Source of the DNA: a virus
Strand: one strand, 5' to 3'
Length of the DNA: 49,771 nucleotides
Virus record (IMG/VR): IMGVR_UViG_3300048927_000742
Coordinates: 1 to 49,771 of that record
Below the pieces are notes generated by a model. It was not told where the DNA came from. It did not search any database and was given only the letters and a program-made list of their open reading frames with translations. Positions 1 through 7,725 of the stretch are shown piece after piece. Position 1 is the stretch's first letter. Each line of letters opens with the position of its first letter. The position numbers and the translations under genes are program-made.

Positions 1-990
1 ATGGCCAGCATCAAACCGAACGGAAAGGGTTACCGCGTCCAGCTCTATGTCGGCGGCGTGCGCGACTCCGGAACCTTCCCCACGCGCAAGGAAGCCGCTC
101 AGTGGGCGCTGGAGCGCGAGGCCGAACTGCGCGGCAAGAAGCTTCCGGACAAGACGCTGCTCGACGCCATGCGGCGATACGGGCGCGAGGAGGCGCCGAA
201 GCAGGGCGGTGCCCATTGGGAACTCCTGCGCCTGACGGCGTTCGAGCGCCTACCTATCGCCAGCCGGCGCGTCGCCTCGCTTACACCTGACGACTTCACC
301 CAGTGGAAGAACGATCGCATGCAGGTGGTGAAGCCTGCCAGCGTGGCGCGCGACATGACCCTGATGCGCGGCGTGCTCGAGGTTGCTCGCCGTGACTGGC
401 GGTGGATCCGCGAGAACCCCATGCGCGATGTGCGCTGGCCGCAGTCGCCGCCTGGTCGCGCTCGCCGGATCACGCCAGTGGAAGAGGAAGCGCTGCGACG
501 CGCGTTCGGTGTGTGGGATGCGCTGCCGACGGAGACGGTCACCAACCGCGTCGGCCTGGCCTTCCTCCTGGCGCTGGAGACTGCCATGCGCTCGGGCGAG
601 ATCCTCAGCCTGACCTGGCCCAACATCCACCTGGCCGAGCAGTACGTGCATATTCCGCGCTCAAAGAATGGCGATGCGCGTGACGTGCCGCTGACGCTAC
701 GTGCGGTGCAGATCCTGGACGCTTTGCCGCGCAGGTTCGGGCCGGCGTTCGACCTGGACGATAAGTCCCGAGACGCGATGTGGCGCAAGGTGAGGGATCG
801 AATCAAGCTGGATGACGGCACCGACGTGCGCAGCGTCCACTTCCATGATTCCCGGGCAGAGGCGATCTGGCGCCTGTCAAAGAAGCTGGATGTGCTCCAG
901 CTGGCCCGGGTCATTGGGCACAGGGACCTGAAGTCCCTGATGATCTATTACAACGAGACTGCCAGCTCGATGGCTAGGCAGCTCGGCTGA
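1..990 (+). CDS. int: tyrosine-family site-specific integrase
   Basis: Phage integrase (329 aa) that would recombine the phage and host attachment sites. The N-terminal ~60 residues resemble an Arm-type DNA-binding domain (KPNGKGYRVQLYVGG), followed by a SAM-like core-binding domain (~65-150) and the catalytic domain. Visible catalytic residues are R197 (ETAMRSGEIL), H282 and R285 (HFHDSR), H307 (VIGHRDL) and a tyrosine at 316/317 (MIYYNE). The set is complete, so the enzyme is probably active. The ATG is the first base of the window, so its promoter and ribosome site are not visible. The 3' end overlaps the convergent excisionase-like gene by 17 bp, the usual int/xis arrangement. Confidence 0.95.
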   Translation: MASIKPNGKGYRVQLYVGGVRDSGTFPTRKEAAQWALEREAELRGKKLPDKTLLDAMRRYGREEAPKQGGAHWELLRLTAFERLPIASRRVASLTPDDFTQWKNDRMQVVKPASVARDMTLMRGVLEVARRDWRWIRENPMRDVRWPQSPPGRARRITPVEEEALRRAFGVWDALPTETVTNRVGLAFLLALETAMRSGEILSLTWPNIHLAEQYVHIPRSKNGDARDVPLTLRAVQILDALPRRFGPAFDLDDKSRDAMWRKVRDRIKLDDGTDVRSVHFHDSRAEAIWRLSKKLDVLQLARVIGHRDLKSLMIYYNETASSMARQLG

Positions 991-1228
991 TCTTCGCTTC
1001 GTCGTCGGCCCACTGCAGCACCTTCGACTTCTTCCACTTTTTTTCGTTGCCGATCACCAGCGGAGCAGGGAAGCTCCCGCGCACCGCGACGCGCTCCAGG
1101 AAGCCGCGACGGTTCGGCGCGCCATACTTGGTAGTAAGCCCCAGCAGCACGGCGCAAGCGTCGGCTGACAGGTAGCAGTCGCCAGTGGCCAGCGCAGTGA
1201 TCAAGTCGATGACTTCAGTCTTGTCCAT
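974..1228 (-). CDS. excisionase / AlpA-like DNA-binding protein
   Basis: Small basic protein of 84 aa, last gene of the leftward early operon, overlapping the 3' end of the integrase gene tail to tail. The middle (YLSADACAVLLGL, then NRRGFLERVAVRGSFPAP) fits the winged-helix/MerR-type helix-turn-helix of AlpA or excisionase proteins, in which the 'FPxP' stretch precedes the wing. Its position next to int supports a directionality-factor role. The start is the ATG at 1228, which shares one base with the stop of the upstream gene (TGATG). No close family member is recognised, so an ordinary prophage regulator remains possible. Confidence 0.6.
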   Translation of the reverse strand: MDKTEVIDLITALATGDCYLSADACAVLLGLTTKYGAPNRRGFLERVAVRGSFPAPLVIGNEKKWKKSKVLQWADDEAKISRAA

Positions 1229-1575
1229 CAGGTCGATTCCAGGATGAAGCGTGGATTGATGTTCCAGCCGGCCTCGCGCGCGCCGAGCAGGCGCAGCTCG
1301 TTGGCGTCGAAGTCGTCCAGGCGCAGCCAGGCAATGGCTGCATCGATGTGTGCTGGCGAGAAGGGGCGGGCGTCGGAGAACATCCCGTAGACGGTCGAGC
1401 GCTGGCACTGCCACGGGCCAACCAGATCCTGCATACGCTTGCCGTCTTCGGCGAGGTGCCGGCGCAGCAACTGCCGCACGGTGGCCTTGCCCAGCGGCAC
1501 GCGGATCGGGCGGCCGCCGCGCGCCATGCCGTTGTGCGGCGACTGCCGGGGAAGGGAGCGGGTGCCGTCAGCCAT
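1228..1575 (-). CDS. hypothetical protein with possible helix-turn-helix
   Basis: Protein of 115 aa in the leftward operon. After a basic, glycine-rich N-terminus, residues ~30-65 (VRQLLRRHLAEDGKRMQDL followed by CQRSTVYGMFSDARPF) look like a helix-turn-helix with a short recognition helix. The C-terminal part (IDAAIAWLRLDDFDANELR) is helical and acidic. The ATG at 1575 overlaps the stop of the J-domain gene by 8 bases (ATGGCTGA), which favours this start over upstream in-frame codons. Probably a DNA-binding regulator; the function is inferred only from the fold-like pattern. Confidence 0.65.
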   Translation of the reverse strand: MADGTRSLPRQSPHNGMARGGRPIRVPLGKATVRQLLRRHLAEDGKRMQDLVGPWQCQRSTVYGMFSDARPFSPAHIDAAIAWLRLDDFDANELRLLGAREAGWNINPRFILEST

Positions 1576-2236
1576 TGGTGCGTCCCTCCCGCTCGGCCTG
1601 CTCGTATGCAGTCTGCACGGCATGGAAGTCCTCGGCGCGGCCGCCGTGGTCCGGGTGATGGCGCGCGCGGAGCCCACGGTAGGCGGCGATGATGTGGCCC
1701 GACGGAGCGTCCTCGGGAAGTTCCAACACCTGCCACCAGGTGCGCACGTCCGCCGGCGCGGCAAGCGCCGTGAAGCCCGTGAAGGCGCGCTGCAAGATCT
1801 CCGCACCCCCGTGCCGCTCGATCGCGCGCATGGCATCCAGCGTCGCTGCCACTGCCGCCAAGTTATCGGCCACGCGATCATAGCGATCGATCGCCATGCA
1901 ACGCGGCGTGCCGCCGGCGACGGGGTCGATCCAGTAGACGGCCACACCCGGGTCATTGGGCTCGGCCTGGCCGCTGCGGGGCGCGCCATCCAGGCGCAGG
2001 GTCAGGTTCGTGCTGAGGACATAGTCGCCCTCGCGCACGCCCATCCGGTCCAGCTCCTGGCGAACGCGCAGGCTGGCTTCGGCAATGGTCAGCTCACGCT
2101 TTGACCGGTAGCCCGAGCTGGTGCGGCTAGCGGTGCTGGCGGTGCTGAAGCGCGCGCGGTCGCGCTGGGCCGAAGTCAGGCGGCGCCAGCCGGCCGGCCA
2201 CTCAAGCGGGTAGGCGGGAATTACACGGTCACGCAT
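1568..2236 (-). CDS. J-domain (DnaJ-like) phage protein
   Basis: Protein of 222 aa with a C-terminal J domain. Residues ~165-215 contain WQVLELPEDAPSGHIIAAYR, then the diagnostic HPD tripeptide in ARHHPDHGGRAEDF and the following helix AVQTAYEQAE. J domains stimulate the ATPase of Hsp70 (DnaK). The N-terminal ~150 residues match no domain I recognise and may bind the client. No Gly/Phe region or zinc module is present, so this is a type C J protein. It overlaps neighbours on both sides by 8 bases. A role in recruiting host DnaK for replication or assembly is inference. Confidence 0.85.
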   Translation of the reverse strand: MRDRVIPAYPLEWPAGWRRLTSAQRDRARFSTASTASRTSSGYRSKRELTIAEASLRVRQELDRMGVREGDYVLSTNLTLRLDGAPRSGQAEPNDPGVAVYWIDPVAGGTPRCMAIDRYDRVADNLAAVAATLDAMRAIERHGGAEILQRAFTGFTALAAPADVRTWWQVLELPEDAPSGHIIAAYRGLRARHHPDHGGRAEDFHAVQTAYEQAEREGRTNG

Positions 2237-2396
2237 GGTCTGCTCCCTTTGCCGATTGTTCGGCGATGACGGCCCGCAGCCGTTCGATTTCGTCCCGGGC
2301 GTCGAGCATCAGTTTTCCGGCCTCTGGGAAGCCGCAGTCGTAGAGGTCCAGGGCCTCGGCTTCCAGCCGCAGGATCAGGTCTTCTTCTTCGCTCAT
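2229..2396 (-). CDS. small acidic hypothetical protein (55 aa)
   Basis: A 55-codon gene read from the ATG at 2396 (MSEEEDLILRLEAEALDLYD) to the TGA at 2229-2231. The start overlaps the stop of the DUF4326 gene as ATGA, and the stop overlaps the J-domain start by 8 bases, so it fits exactly into the operon tiling. It is acidic and helical, with a leucine-rich second half (LMLDARDEIERLRAVIAEQ) suggesting a short coiled coil. No family is recognised. Confidence rests on the tiling and codon pattern. Confidence 0.65.
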   Translation of the reverse strand: MSEEEDLILRLEAEALDLYDCGFPEAGKLMLDARDEIERLRAVIAEQSAKGADHA

Positions 2397-2731
2397 GGCT
2401 GCACCTCGATTGTGACCGTGGCGTCACCGTTGGCCAGCTTCAACAGAACATCGGCATGGCATGGTGTGCCAATCGGACACCAGCACGCCAAGTTCCTCCC
2501 TCGTAGCGGCGACAAATCAGTGGGATAGCGGGCAGCCTCACGCATCTGAGAGTCGTGCAGCATCTGATCGAAGAGGCCCACCGAGCCCTCGGCATCAGGC
2601 GCCGTCCGCCCGAGCGGACCTTCCTTACCTACGGGCCATGGGTTGCCCCACCGTGTGGTGCGGTCCACTTTCACCGTGTTGGCGGGCATACGCCATCCCT
2701 TCGTCCGCCTGAGTTGAATGCGCTCAGCCAT
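2393..2731 (-). CDS. DUF4326 family protein
   Basis: Protein of 112 aa with the complete signature of the DUF4326 family. The N-terminus has RRTKGWRMPANTVKVDRTTR followed by WGNPWPVG, and the C-terminus has LRGRNLACWCPIGTPCHADV. The conserved tryptophans and the CWCP...CH residues are intact. The family is common in phages and its biochemical function is, to my knowledge, unknown. The ATG at 2731 overlaps the upstream stop by 8 bases (ATGGCTGA), and the 3' end overlaps the next ATG. It lies in the accessory distal half of the leftward operon. Confidence 0.85.
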   Translation of the reverse strand: MAERIQLRRTKGWRMPANTVKVDRTTRWGNPWPVGKEGPLGRTAPDAEGSVGLFDQMLHDSQMREAARYPTDLSPLRGRNLACWCPIGTPCHADVLLKLANGDATVTIEVQP

Positions 2732-4028
2732 TCGCCTTCCCCCCGCTGGCGGCCATGGCGGCGCGGATTGCGGCCCTGATCGACGGGTGCCTGTCGCCTA
2801 GATGTCCGCGCTTCATAAAACGGTATCCGCCGCGCTCGCCTTCCGCCGGCAGTGCAAAATCAAAGCTCGCGCCGTACAGCCACCCTTTCCGAACGAAACG
2901 TTCTAGCCAGTCGATCAGCTCCGCATCCCTTGCATCCTCTTGCGAGGGCTGGGCGGTGCCGATCACGATTGGAACAACGCGATAGGCTTCCTCGGGAAGT
3001 TCGTCGTTGAGGACTTCGCAGGCTATCTCTGCTTGACGCTCGTTGAGGGCGTGCCATATGCACTCTTCCCCCAGCCAAAGCTCCGGCTTCTCGCCACTGA
3101 AATCGGCGATACCCCAAGCCATCGCCTCACCGCCCACCTCATCAGCCGGCGCGGGCTGGGCAAGCTCGTTGATCGTTTTCAGGATCAGCTTGGCGCTCTC
3201 GGTGCGCTCATGATCGTCCGCCTCACCCGGTGACAAGCTATCGTCGCGCTCGAACAAAAAACGCGCGATAAGAGATACGGCCATACCGGCCGCTTGACCG
3301 ACCACCTCACCAGCATTGCCTACAGGTTGGCTTGGCTTGGCCATGTAGTCGCGATGCTGCCCACACTTGCGACAGGCCAGCGAGCGAACGGCCGCGCCGC
3401 TACCGCCGCCCGTAGTTGCCCATTCGTGGCTGCACGCCTCGCTGTCCGGCTTGGTGGGGGCGGCGATCTGCCTATCCCACAACTTGATGAAGTGGTCCGC
3501 ATCACACCGGTCGCATCTCCACATTGCCTCGACAGGATGCTCGGCCCGCCCATGAGTCCACGATGGCTCCCCGGCGACACCCGCCGTGCAGCCACACTTC
3601 TGACAGACCCACTGATCGTCCACCCCGGCCGGCTTGCTGGTCAGCCTTGCCGTCAGTCCCGATGCTTCATCTTCGGCAAACCCGGCATCACGCAGAGCAA
3701 ATTCAACCCGATCTTCAAGGCGCCATGACGGATCAATGGCCGGCTCGCTGGTCAGGGCTTGTTTGATCGCCTCGATCACCGCCACCTGGAGCTGCGCCCG
3801 GCGCTGCGGGTCGTCGTCTGTGGTGAACCTGCAGGCCACGTCCAGGGCAGCCTGGTCGATATCGGGAGAGGCGGCCGTCAGCTGGGCGATGGCGCGCGCG
3901 GCTTCGCGCACGTCGCGGGCCAACCCGGACCACTCCTTTTCATCCAAGAACTCGGAGAGGTGTCCGAGTGCGATGAGCAGGCCGTCGTGCCGATTCGCTG
4001 CGGATGAAGTGTTGTCGATCGTGCTCAA
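2724..4028 (-). CDS. large hypothetical phage protein with zinc-ribbon cysteines
   Basis: Protein of 434 aa. It begins at a TTG (4028) that overlaps the stop of the preceding gene as TTGA, with a GGAGG about 11 bases upstream; no in-frame ATG lies nearby. The middle contains two CxxC pairs (VCQKCGCT ~143 and WRCDRCDADH ~172) and a later pair (LACRKCGQHRDY ~218), consistent with treble-clef or zinc-ribbon modules. The C-terminal third is acidic with a W/E-rich segment (ELIDWLERFVRKGWLY). This mosaic architecture, with repeated variable linkers, is typical of phage 'EA-type' early proteins. Function unknown. Confidence 0.75.
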   Translation of the reverse strand: MSTIDNTSSAANRHDGLLIALGHLSEFLDEKEWSGLARDVREAARAIAQLTAASPDIDQAALDVACRFTTDDDPQRRAQLQVAVIEAIKQALTSEPAIDPSWRLEDRVEFALRDAGFAEDEASGLTARLTSKPAGVDDQWVCQKCGCTAGVAGEPSWTHGRAEHPVEAMWRCDRCDADHFIKLWDRQIAAPTKPDSEACSHEWATTGGGSGAAVRSLACRKCGQHRDYMAKPSQPVGNAGEVVGQAAGMAVSLIARFLFERDDSLSPGEADDHERTESAKLILKTINELAQPAPADEVGGEAMAWGIADFSGEKPELWLGEECIWHALNERQAEIACEVLNDELPEEAYRVVPIVIGTAQPSQEDARDAELIDWLERFVRKGWLYGASFDFALPAEGERGGYRFMKRGHLGDRHPSIRAAIRAAMAASGGKANG

Positions 4029-4585
4029 AGGAAGATCCTCCCCAGTTGGGTCGCGACCGGCCGGCGGCCAGGAACGACATCGGAACGCTTGATGCCGGGC
4101 AGCTTCTCGATGCGGCCACCACGCGCGCGGAACTGCTCAACGGTCTCAACGCGCACCGGCGCCGGCACTGCCTTGGGCGGGCGCGTGGCCACCGCGTAGG
4201 CAGGTCGCTCGGTGTCGACCTTCGGGCGCGCGGTGCGCTTCCTGGTCTTGCCGGCGGCGGCCTGGCGTGCGACCCAGTCGCGCTGCTTCTGCCGGATCCG
4301 GGCGGTGCGCTCCTCCGGCGTCTTCGGGTAGGTCAGCGCCACCGGCACGTGCGGCCCGATGGAATAGGTGAAGCCGCCGGCCACCTTGTTGCGTCCTGGC
4401 TCGCCGTGACGAATCACCGCCTGGGTCTTGGTCCAGTCGCGCATCAGCGCCAGGATCACCTTGCCATTCAGGCCAAGCGCGTCGGCGATCTGGCGGGCCG
4501 AGACCGGCTCCGGAGCTGCAGCGATATGCGCGCGCACCGTCTTGGCCAGCACGCCGCGGGGGAGGGTCTTCGTCGCTTCTTTCAT
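4025..4585 (-). CDS. winged-helix-like regulatory protein
   Basis: Protein of 186 aa. Residues ~10-60 form a likely helix-turn-helix/winged helix (PEPVSARQIADALGLNGKVI, then LMRDWTKTQAVIRHG), a DNA-binding pattern like that of MarR or replication-type winged helices. The rest is basic and proline-rich (RKRTARPK, PPKAVPAPVRV), like a flexible tail, and ends with VEQFRARGGRIEKLPG. The start at 4585 overlaps the upstream stop as ATGA; an earlier in-frame start would overlap that gene by 34 bases and is less likely. The following gene starts with a TTG overlapping this stop. Confidence 0.7.
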   Translation of the reverse strand: MKEATKTLPRGVLAKTVRAHIAAAPEPVSARQIADALGLNGKVILALMRDWTKTQAVIRHGEPGRNKVAGGFTYSIGPHVPVALTYPKTPEERTARIRQKQRDWVARQAAAGKTRKRTARPKVDTERPAYAVATRPPKAVPAPVRVETVEQFRARGGRIEKLPGIKRSDVVPGRRPVATQLGRIFL

Positions 4586-4752
4586 CGTGGCTTCCTCATC
4601 ATCAGGCGCCGCCACCAGGGCGCGCGCAGGCGTTCGTTCTCGGCGCGCAGCTGGATCACCTCCTCGGTGATGCTGGCCAGCTGATCGCGGAGCGTGGATT
4701 TCGGCGGCTGCTTCATTCGCCGCGGCAGGCGGGGGAAGAGCTGGTTGGTCAT
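4582..4752 (-). CDS. small basic coiled-coil protein (56 aa)
   Basis: A 56-aa protein starting at the ATG at 4752. The N-terminal part is basic and proline-rich. A heptad-like helix follows (LRDQLASITEEVIQLRAENE), then a very basic tail (WWRRLMMRKPR). It overlaps the next gene as ATGA. Only 38 bases separate it from the divergent rightward gene at 4791, so it either has its own promoter there or is reached by operon transcripts crossing that gene antisense. Function unknown. Confidence 0.6.
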   Translation of the reverse strand: MTNQLFPRLPRRMKQPPKSTLRDQLASITEEVIQLRAENERLRAPWWRRLMMRKPR

Positions 4753-4790
4753 GCGAATATCGTCCCCAGTTCTAGACAGGGAGTTCGGAC

Positions 4791-5387
4791 GTGGCGAGAT
4801 TCCGGGTGCGGGGGAATTACGAGTACCAGGCGTGGCCGGAGACCGCACATGCCGCCAAGTCCATGCGGAAAATCGCGCGGCAGACCCGGGCCGGGCATAA
4901 CCATGCCCTCAGTGCCGCGATTGTGATGACTGCATTCTCGGTCGAAGCCTTCGTCCAGACCTTGGGGCCAGATGCCTATGGAGCCGCTTGGACAGCTTTG
5001 CCTCGCCCCGCTGAGAGGCTTCCGGTGAAGGACAAGCTCAAGCACATTGCGAAGACGCTCAACGTGCCGATTGACTACGGCAAGAGCCCTTGGAAGCAGA
5101 CGCTTGAACTCTTGCGGGCGCGCGACTCCCTTGCCCATCCAAAGCCGCACCCGAGACCGACCAACATCGTTTTCGAGGCAGTGGACGGTGATGACGCGAG
5201 GCTCAGATCTCGTGATGTCGCGTTCTTCGAATACAACCCCATGCATGACATTGATCTGCTCGATCGGGTCGCGGATGAAATCCAAGCCGGCCTCATCACG
5301 ATCTGGAACGCTAGCGGCGGTAATCCGCATGTCCTGAAGGCGTGGGGCATGGGACTCTGGACGGTCACCGAGGCCGGGTCCGAATGA
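4791..5387 (+). CDS. HEPN-like accessory (moron) protein, antisense in early operon
   Basis: Protein of 198 aa on the strand opposite to the surrounding operon, with a GTG start preceded by a GGGAG. It has the features of an all-helical HEPN domain: a first long helix with ALSAAIVMTAFSVEAFVQTL, a pattern common in HEPN N-terminal helices, and R111-DSLA-H116 in ARDSLAHPKPH, matching the R-x4-6-H catalytic motif followed by P. HEPN proteins are often RNases of toxin-antitoxin or abortive-infection systems. No antitoxin-like partner lies beside it on the same strand. Isolation, orientation and its own start make it a candidate lysogenic-conversion gene. The HEPN call is from motif reading only. 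Confidence 0.65.
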   Translation: MARFRVRGNYEYQAWPETAHAAKSMRKIARQTRAGHNHALSAAIVMTAFSVEAFVQTLGPDAYGAAWTALPRPAERLPVKDKLKHIAKTLNVPIDYGKSPWKQTLELLRARDSLAHPKPHPRPTNIVFEAVDGDDARLRSRDVAFFEYNPMHDIDLLDRVADEIQAGLITIWNASGGNPHVLKAWGMGLWTVTEAGSE

Positions 5388-5407
5388 CCTGATGCTTCGA
5401 TGGGGCA

Positions 5408-6601
5408 TCACGCAGCCACCGCTCGGCTCTCGTAGGCATGTGCGGCTTCGATCTGCCGCCCGATCCACGTGATGACCGGAACGGCGAACGAGTTACCGAG
5501 CATCTTGTAGCGCGGGCCGTCGGCCATCGGCCGGCCCTTGGTGCTCGGGACCAGCGTGTAGTTGTCTGGCGCTCCCTGCAGGCGCTCACACTCGATCGGG
5601 GTGAGCCGGCGGACCTGCATGCCGGCATGTACCGCAGGCGTCTGTCCGACGGACAGCGTCGGTGAAGTGCCAGCACGTGGGTCATAACCCAACGTCGTCT
5701 GAGTGCCGCCAGCCTGATGCGCGAATGCGACCGGCACCAGCGGCGTACCGCGCCCCGTGCCGTCCTCGCTCGCGTCGAAGCCGTCCGCGCGAAGCGTGTG
5801 GGCCACGGCCGGGATGATCGTGCAGGTCTCCCAGTCCTGCCGGCTGCCCTCGCCCGTTGTGTCACAACGGGCGAGGGCAGGAATCAGCTGGCGTCGTTCT
5901 GGGTCGTTGATGCCGCCACGGCGGCCAGCGCTTGCCGTAAGGCTTCCGGAAGCGCCTTCCCCCGATTCTCGGCGCGGCGCAGAATCCCCGCGCAGGCGGT
6001 CGGACTCAAGAAGTACCGGGGGGCGATTGATCCAGCTTCCAGTATCGAGGACAGCGAACGCGCGACGGCGCCGCTGCGCCACTCCGAACCACTGCGCGTC
6101 CAGCACACTCCATTCGACAAGTCCGCGTGGACCAAGCGCCACGCCCTCGTTGCCCCAGCCGTCTTTGGGGACATCGAACTCGGATCCTGCCAGCGCTCCA
6201 ACCACGACAGCAAAGTCGCCTCCCTTGTTGCTGCTGAAGGCGCCTGGGACGTTTTCCCAGACGAGCCAGCGCGCCCCGCAAAAAGTCCGAGCTGCATTGA
6301 AGATCCTCAGTTGTTCGTGAAACAGGCTGGAGCGGGCGCCGGCTAAGCCAGCACGCTTTCCCGCGACGCTCAGGTCTTGGCAGGGCGATCCGCCAATGAC
6401 GACATCCAGCGGGCCTAGGGCAGCGATCTGCTCGACGGTGATGTCCAGCACGCTGCCCAGGTTCGGCACTTGCGGCAGTCGGTGGCTCAGCAGCGCACAG
6501 GGTGCCGGGTCGATCTCGGCCACACCGACGCACTTCCAGCCGAGCGGCCCCCAGGCCAGATGCGCAGCCTCCATGCCGGAGAACAGCGACAGGTAGTTCA
6601 C
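5408..6601 (-). CDS. DNA (cytosine-5-)-methyltransferase
   Basis: Protein of 397 aa with the ordered m5C methyltransferase motifs: I (LSLFSGMEAAHLAWG), IV with the catalytic cysteine (VVIGGSPCQDLSVAGKR), VI (WENVPG), VIII (VAQRRRRAFAV), IX (RRLTPIECERLQGAPDNYT) and X (YKMLGNSFAVPV). The variable target-recognition region lies between VIII and IX. It would methylate cytosine C5 in a short recognition sequence, probably protecting phage DNA from host restriction. No cognate endonuclease gene is adjacent, so it is an orphan enzyme. The start is a GTG overlapping the previous stop as GTGA. Confidence 0.95.
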   Translation of the reverse strand: MNYLSLFSGMEAAHLAWGPLGWKCVGVAEIDPAPCALLSHRLPQVPNLGSVLDITVEQIAALGPLDVVIGGSPCQDLSVAGKRAGLAGARSSLFHEQLRIFNAARTFCGARWLVWENVPGAFSSNKGGDFAVVVGALAGSEFDVPKDGWGNEGVALGPRGLVEWSVLDAQWFGVAQRRRRAFAVLDTGSWINRPPVLLESDRLRGDSAPRRESGEGASGSLTASAGRRGGINDPERRQLIPALARCDTTGEGSRQDWETCTIIPAVAHTLRADGFDASEDGTGRGTPLVPVAFAHQAGGTQTTLGYDPRAGTSPTLSVGQTPAVHAGMQVRRLTPIECERLQGAPDNYTLVPSTKGRPMADGPRYKMLGNSFAVPVITWIGRQIEAAHAYESRAVAA

Positions 6602-6753
6602 ATGCGCGCCTCCTGCTGCGCCTTCTCCCGCTCGGCCTGCAGCGCAGGCAGCACGTTGAGGCGGACCAGGACGTCAGTCCGGGCGGATTCGCGCGCTCGT
6701 TCAACGGCCCATGTGAGAGCTGCCAACTTGTCGTTGGGGTGCGGGCTATTCAT
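6598..6753 (-). CDS. small hypothetical protein (51 aa) upstream of methyltransferase
   Basis: A 51-aa gene from the ATG at 6753 (MNSPHPNDKLAALTWAVERA) to the TGA at 6598-6600, which overlaps the methyltransferase GTG start (GTGA). It is helical and charged, ending in a coiled-coil-like segment (LQAEREKAQQEARM). The overlap implies translational coupling: ribosomes finishing this frame would start the methyltransferase. Its 5' end faces the rightward gene at 6789, whose weak promoter would lie inside this gene. Confidence 0.6.
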   Translation of the reverse strand: MNSPHPNDKLAALTWAVERARESARTDVLVRLNVLPALQAEREKAQQEARM

Positions 6754-6788
6754 GATCTGTGCCTTGAAGCAAAAAAAGGGGTGAACTG

Positions 6789-7271
6789 ATGGAGGACTTG
6801 GATTTCAGTAGGCTGAGTGAGGCGTCGTCTGCGTACGTGGCACTGGACAAGATCCTGTCGTCGGGAGTGCTGGACCGTCCCCGCGATCATTTGTTTCAAG
6901 CTGGTCTGACGTGCTTTCTCATCCATCTGAACGACTTGATGCAGAAAGCAAAAAAGGATGGAAAAAGAATCGCCGTTGTTGAAGACATCGGATTTACTTC
7001 CGGTAGTCCCAAGGACTTGACGACGCTTATCAACGACGTCCGGAATGCGGCGTGTCACGTTGGATCGCCGCTCAATGAGTTCGGAGCAGGACGGCTCCGA
7101 ATGGTCGTTGTCAGCGGATATGCGCCAGCGGCGATGGTCATCGGTGACGATCGCTTTGGATGCGAATATGCAGACGACTGCGCAGTGCATTTCGGACCGC
7201 TCAGGCTGTATATGCGCCGACATCTCTGGCGTGCTTGGCGTGAGGTGCAGCTGCGCGTGCCAAGGATATGA
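6789..7271 (+). CDS. HEPN-like accessory (moron) protein, second antisense singleton
   Basis: Protein of 160 aa on the opposite strand to the leftward operon and visibly AT-richer than its neighbours. It starts at an ATG preceded by AAGGGGTG. It is mostly helical, with an R-x4-H motif at R85-NAAC-H90 in LINDVRNAACHVGSP, which resembles the HEPN active-site helix. The C-terminus has beta-like hydrophobic stretches (RMVVVSGYAPAAMVIGDD). A possible promoter lies upstream (TTGTCG at 6728-6733, 17-bp spacer, CATGAT at 6751-6756). The stop lies two bases from the convergent gene's stop, a tight insertion. It could be a toxin-like or superinfection-exclusion gene; function unproven. Confidence 0.65.
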   Translation: MEDLDFSRLSEASSAYVALDKILSSGVLDRPRDHLFQAGLTCFLIHLNDLMQKAKKDGKRIAVVEDIGFTSGSPKDLTTLINDVRNAACHVGSPLNEFGAGRLRMVVVSGYAPAAMVIGDDRFGCEYADDCAVHFGPLRLYMRRHLWRAWREVQLRVPRI

Positions 7272-7273
7272 GG

Positions 7274-7540
7274 TCACGCGGCGCTCTCCTGTTCGAACAT
7301 GGCGGCCAGGTCCATCTCATCGACCCGGTTGCGAAGCTGGATGCGGGCACGCATGACGCGCTCGGCGATGTAGGCGCGGTTGTCGGTGCCTGGGAACGTT
7401 ACCGACGCCATGTGCACGGCATTGGCGGCGTCGCGGCGGTACAGGCGGTAGATGACGAACTCGCTGGCGGCGGTGGGAAAGCGCGTCCAGCAGAAGCGCG
7501 ACTTGCGGCGCGGGCCGCGGCGGGTGAGGTGGCGGCTCAT
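7274..7540 (-). CDS. hypothetical protein
   Basis: Basic 88-aa protein (first 20 residues rich in Arg: RHLTRRGPRRKSRF) followed by a mixed alpha/beta segment (EFVIYRLYRRDAANAVHMAS) and a helical end (RVMRARIQLRNRVDEMDLAA). The ATG overlaps the previous stop as ATGA. I recognise no family. Its position between small genes of the recombination/early operon suggests an accessory early protein. Confidence 0.65.
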   Translation of the reverse strand: MSRHLTRRGPRRKSRFCWTRFPTAASEFVIYRLYRRDAANAVHMASVTFPGTDNRAYIAERVMRARIQLRNRVDEMDLAAMFEQESAA

Positions 7541-7725
7541 CCGACGAGATCCTCGATGTGGGTGTCGATGGCGTCGGTCGCGCTCTCGCCTCGGTCAGCG
7601 GCAGCAAGGCCAATCGACACCAGCTCGGGCGAATATCCGAACAGCCCATGTTGCTGTTCGATCTGGATGCACTCACCGGTGCGACCGGCCACCATGGCGC
7701 GGGTGTAGGTTTCCAGGGCGCTCAT
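7537..7725 (-). CDS. small hypothetical protein (62 aa)
   Basis: A 62-aa protein (MSALETYTRAMVAGRTGECI...) with one cysteine and an acidic C-terminus (DAIDTHIEDLVG). ATGA overlaps on both sides tie it to its neighbours in the leftward operon. No domain is recognised; support is tiling and codon pattern. Confidence 0.6.
   Translation of the reverse strand: MSALETYTRAMVAGRTGECIQIEQQHGLFGYSPELVSIGLAAADRGESATDAIDTHIEDLVG

Noticed and set aside
6728-6756. Promoter for the 6789 gene (TTGTCG, 17 bp, CATGAT)
   Set aside because: Only 4 of 6 matches in each box; mentioned in the gene entry but too weak for a separate feature.
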